Shown: positions 6,910 through 7,033 of the stretch, piece after piece
Numbering within the stretch: position 1 is the stretch's first letter
Layout of the letters: every line of letters starts with the position of its first letter
NCBI GenBank assembly: GCA_036507695.1
Contig: DATCIR010000151.1
Span: 1 to 7,033 of the forward strand
From: JAKEGK01 sp036507695
GTDB taxonomy: Bacteria > Pseudomonadota > Gammaproteobacteria > SZUA-152
Length of the DNA: 7,033 nt
Direction of reading: 5' to 3'
Program-made: the position numbers and the translations under genes
The notes under the pieces: model-generated
Database searches by the model: none
What the model was told of the DNA's origin: nothing
What the model saw: the letters and a program-made list of their open reading frames with translations, nothing else

Positions 6910-7033
6910 CGGTTTTGATAAAACCCGCGCGGGCGCTTGGCCGCATAGCCAGAGGCAAAAGTTCCGGTCCGATACCCGCAGCACCATAAACAATAGTCAA
7001 AAAAATATTCAAGCAGTTAACGAGTTAGGTAGG
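6910..7033. other. Right-edge region without recognised gene
   Basis: These 124 bases after the small gene hold a short hairpin, GGTTTT-GAT-AAAACC (6911-6925), the GC palindrome CCCGCGCGGG (6924-6933) and an A7 run near 6999-7005. No supported coding frame, tRNA or U-tailed terminator is visible. Confidence 0.5.

Noticed and set aside
6911..6933. Intrinsic terminator after the small gene
   Set aside because: The GGTTTT/AAAACC hairpin is short and AT-rich and is followed by a GC palindrome instead of a U-run on either strand.
6958..6986. tRNA- or tmRNA-like 3' end ending in GCACCA
   Set aside because: There is no GTTCRA T-loop consensus and no pairable acceptor or anticodon arm upstream. The CACCA is coincidental.
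6664..6993. 109-codon minus-strand frame covering the small membrane protein gene
   Set aside because: It has no Shine-Dalgarno sequence before its ATG, an unusual Cys/His/Trp-rich composition and no domain. The opposite-strand 48-codon frame is better supported.

Overview
The window looks like ordinary chromosomal DNA of a Gram-negative bacterium, most likely a gammaproteobacterium. The main reason is a full-length HrpA-type DEAH-box helicase that can be followed motif by motif against the Escherichia coli type and carries the long C-terminal DUF3418 region. Base composition is moderate, near 50% GC by eye, with an AT-richer stretch after the helicase gene. No genus can be named from this sequence.

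Layout. Positions 1-2178 (minus strand) are the 5' 726 codons of a large exported protein gene that runs off the left edge. It encodes a signal peptide, seven 58-residue TolB/PD40-like beta-propeller repeats, three PKD-like domains and the start of an unidentified region. Positions 2179-2578 are a divergent intergenic region with a possible promoter, a long imperfect inverted repeat and a short leader hairpin. Positions 2579-6511 (plus strand) are hrpA, complete at 1310 codons. Positions 6512-6762 are AT-rich and non-coding, with short repeats that include four phased TAAGT half-sites. Positions 6763-6909 (plus strand) are a probable 48-codon single-pass membrane protein gene with a strong ribosome binding site. 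Positions 6910-7033 hold nothing identifiable.

How the parts relate. The exported propeller/PKD protein and the helicase are divergently transcribed and have no evident functional link: one acts outside the cytoplasm, the other on ribosomes and RNA inside it. The small membrane protein gene lies 251 bp after hrpA and appears to have its own upstream region. I see no mobile element, CRISPR array, tRNA, rRNA or recognisable defence system. I found no convincing new multi-gene system. The least explained signals are the phased TAAGT array with the repeats before the small membrane protein gene, and the exactly periodic, self-closing propeller.
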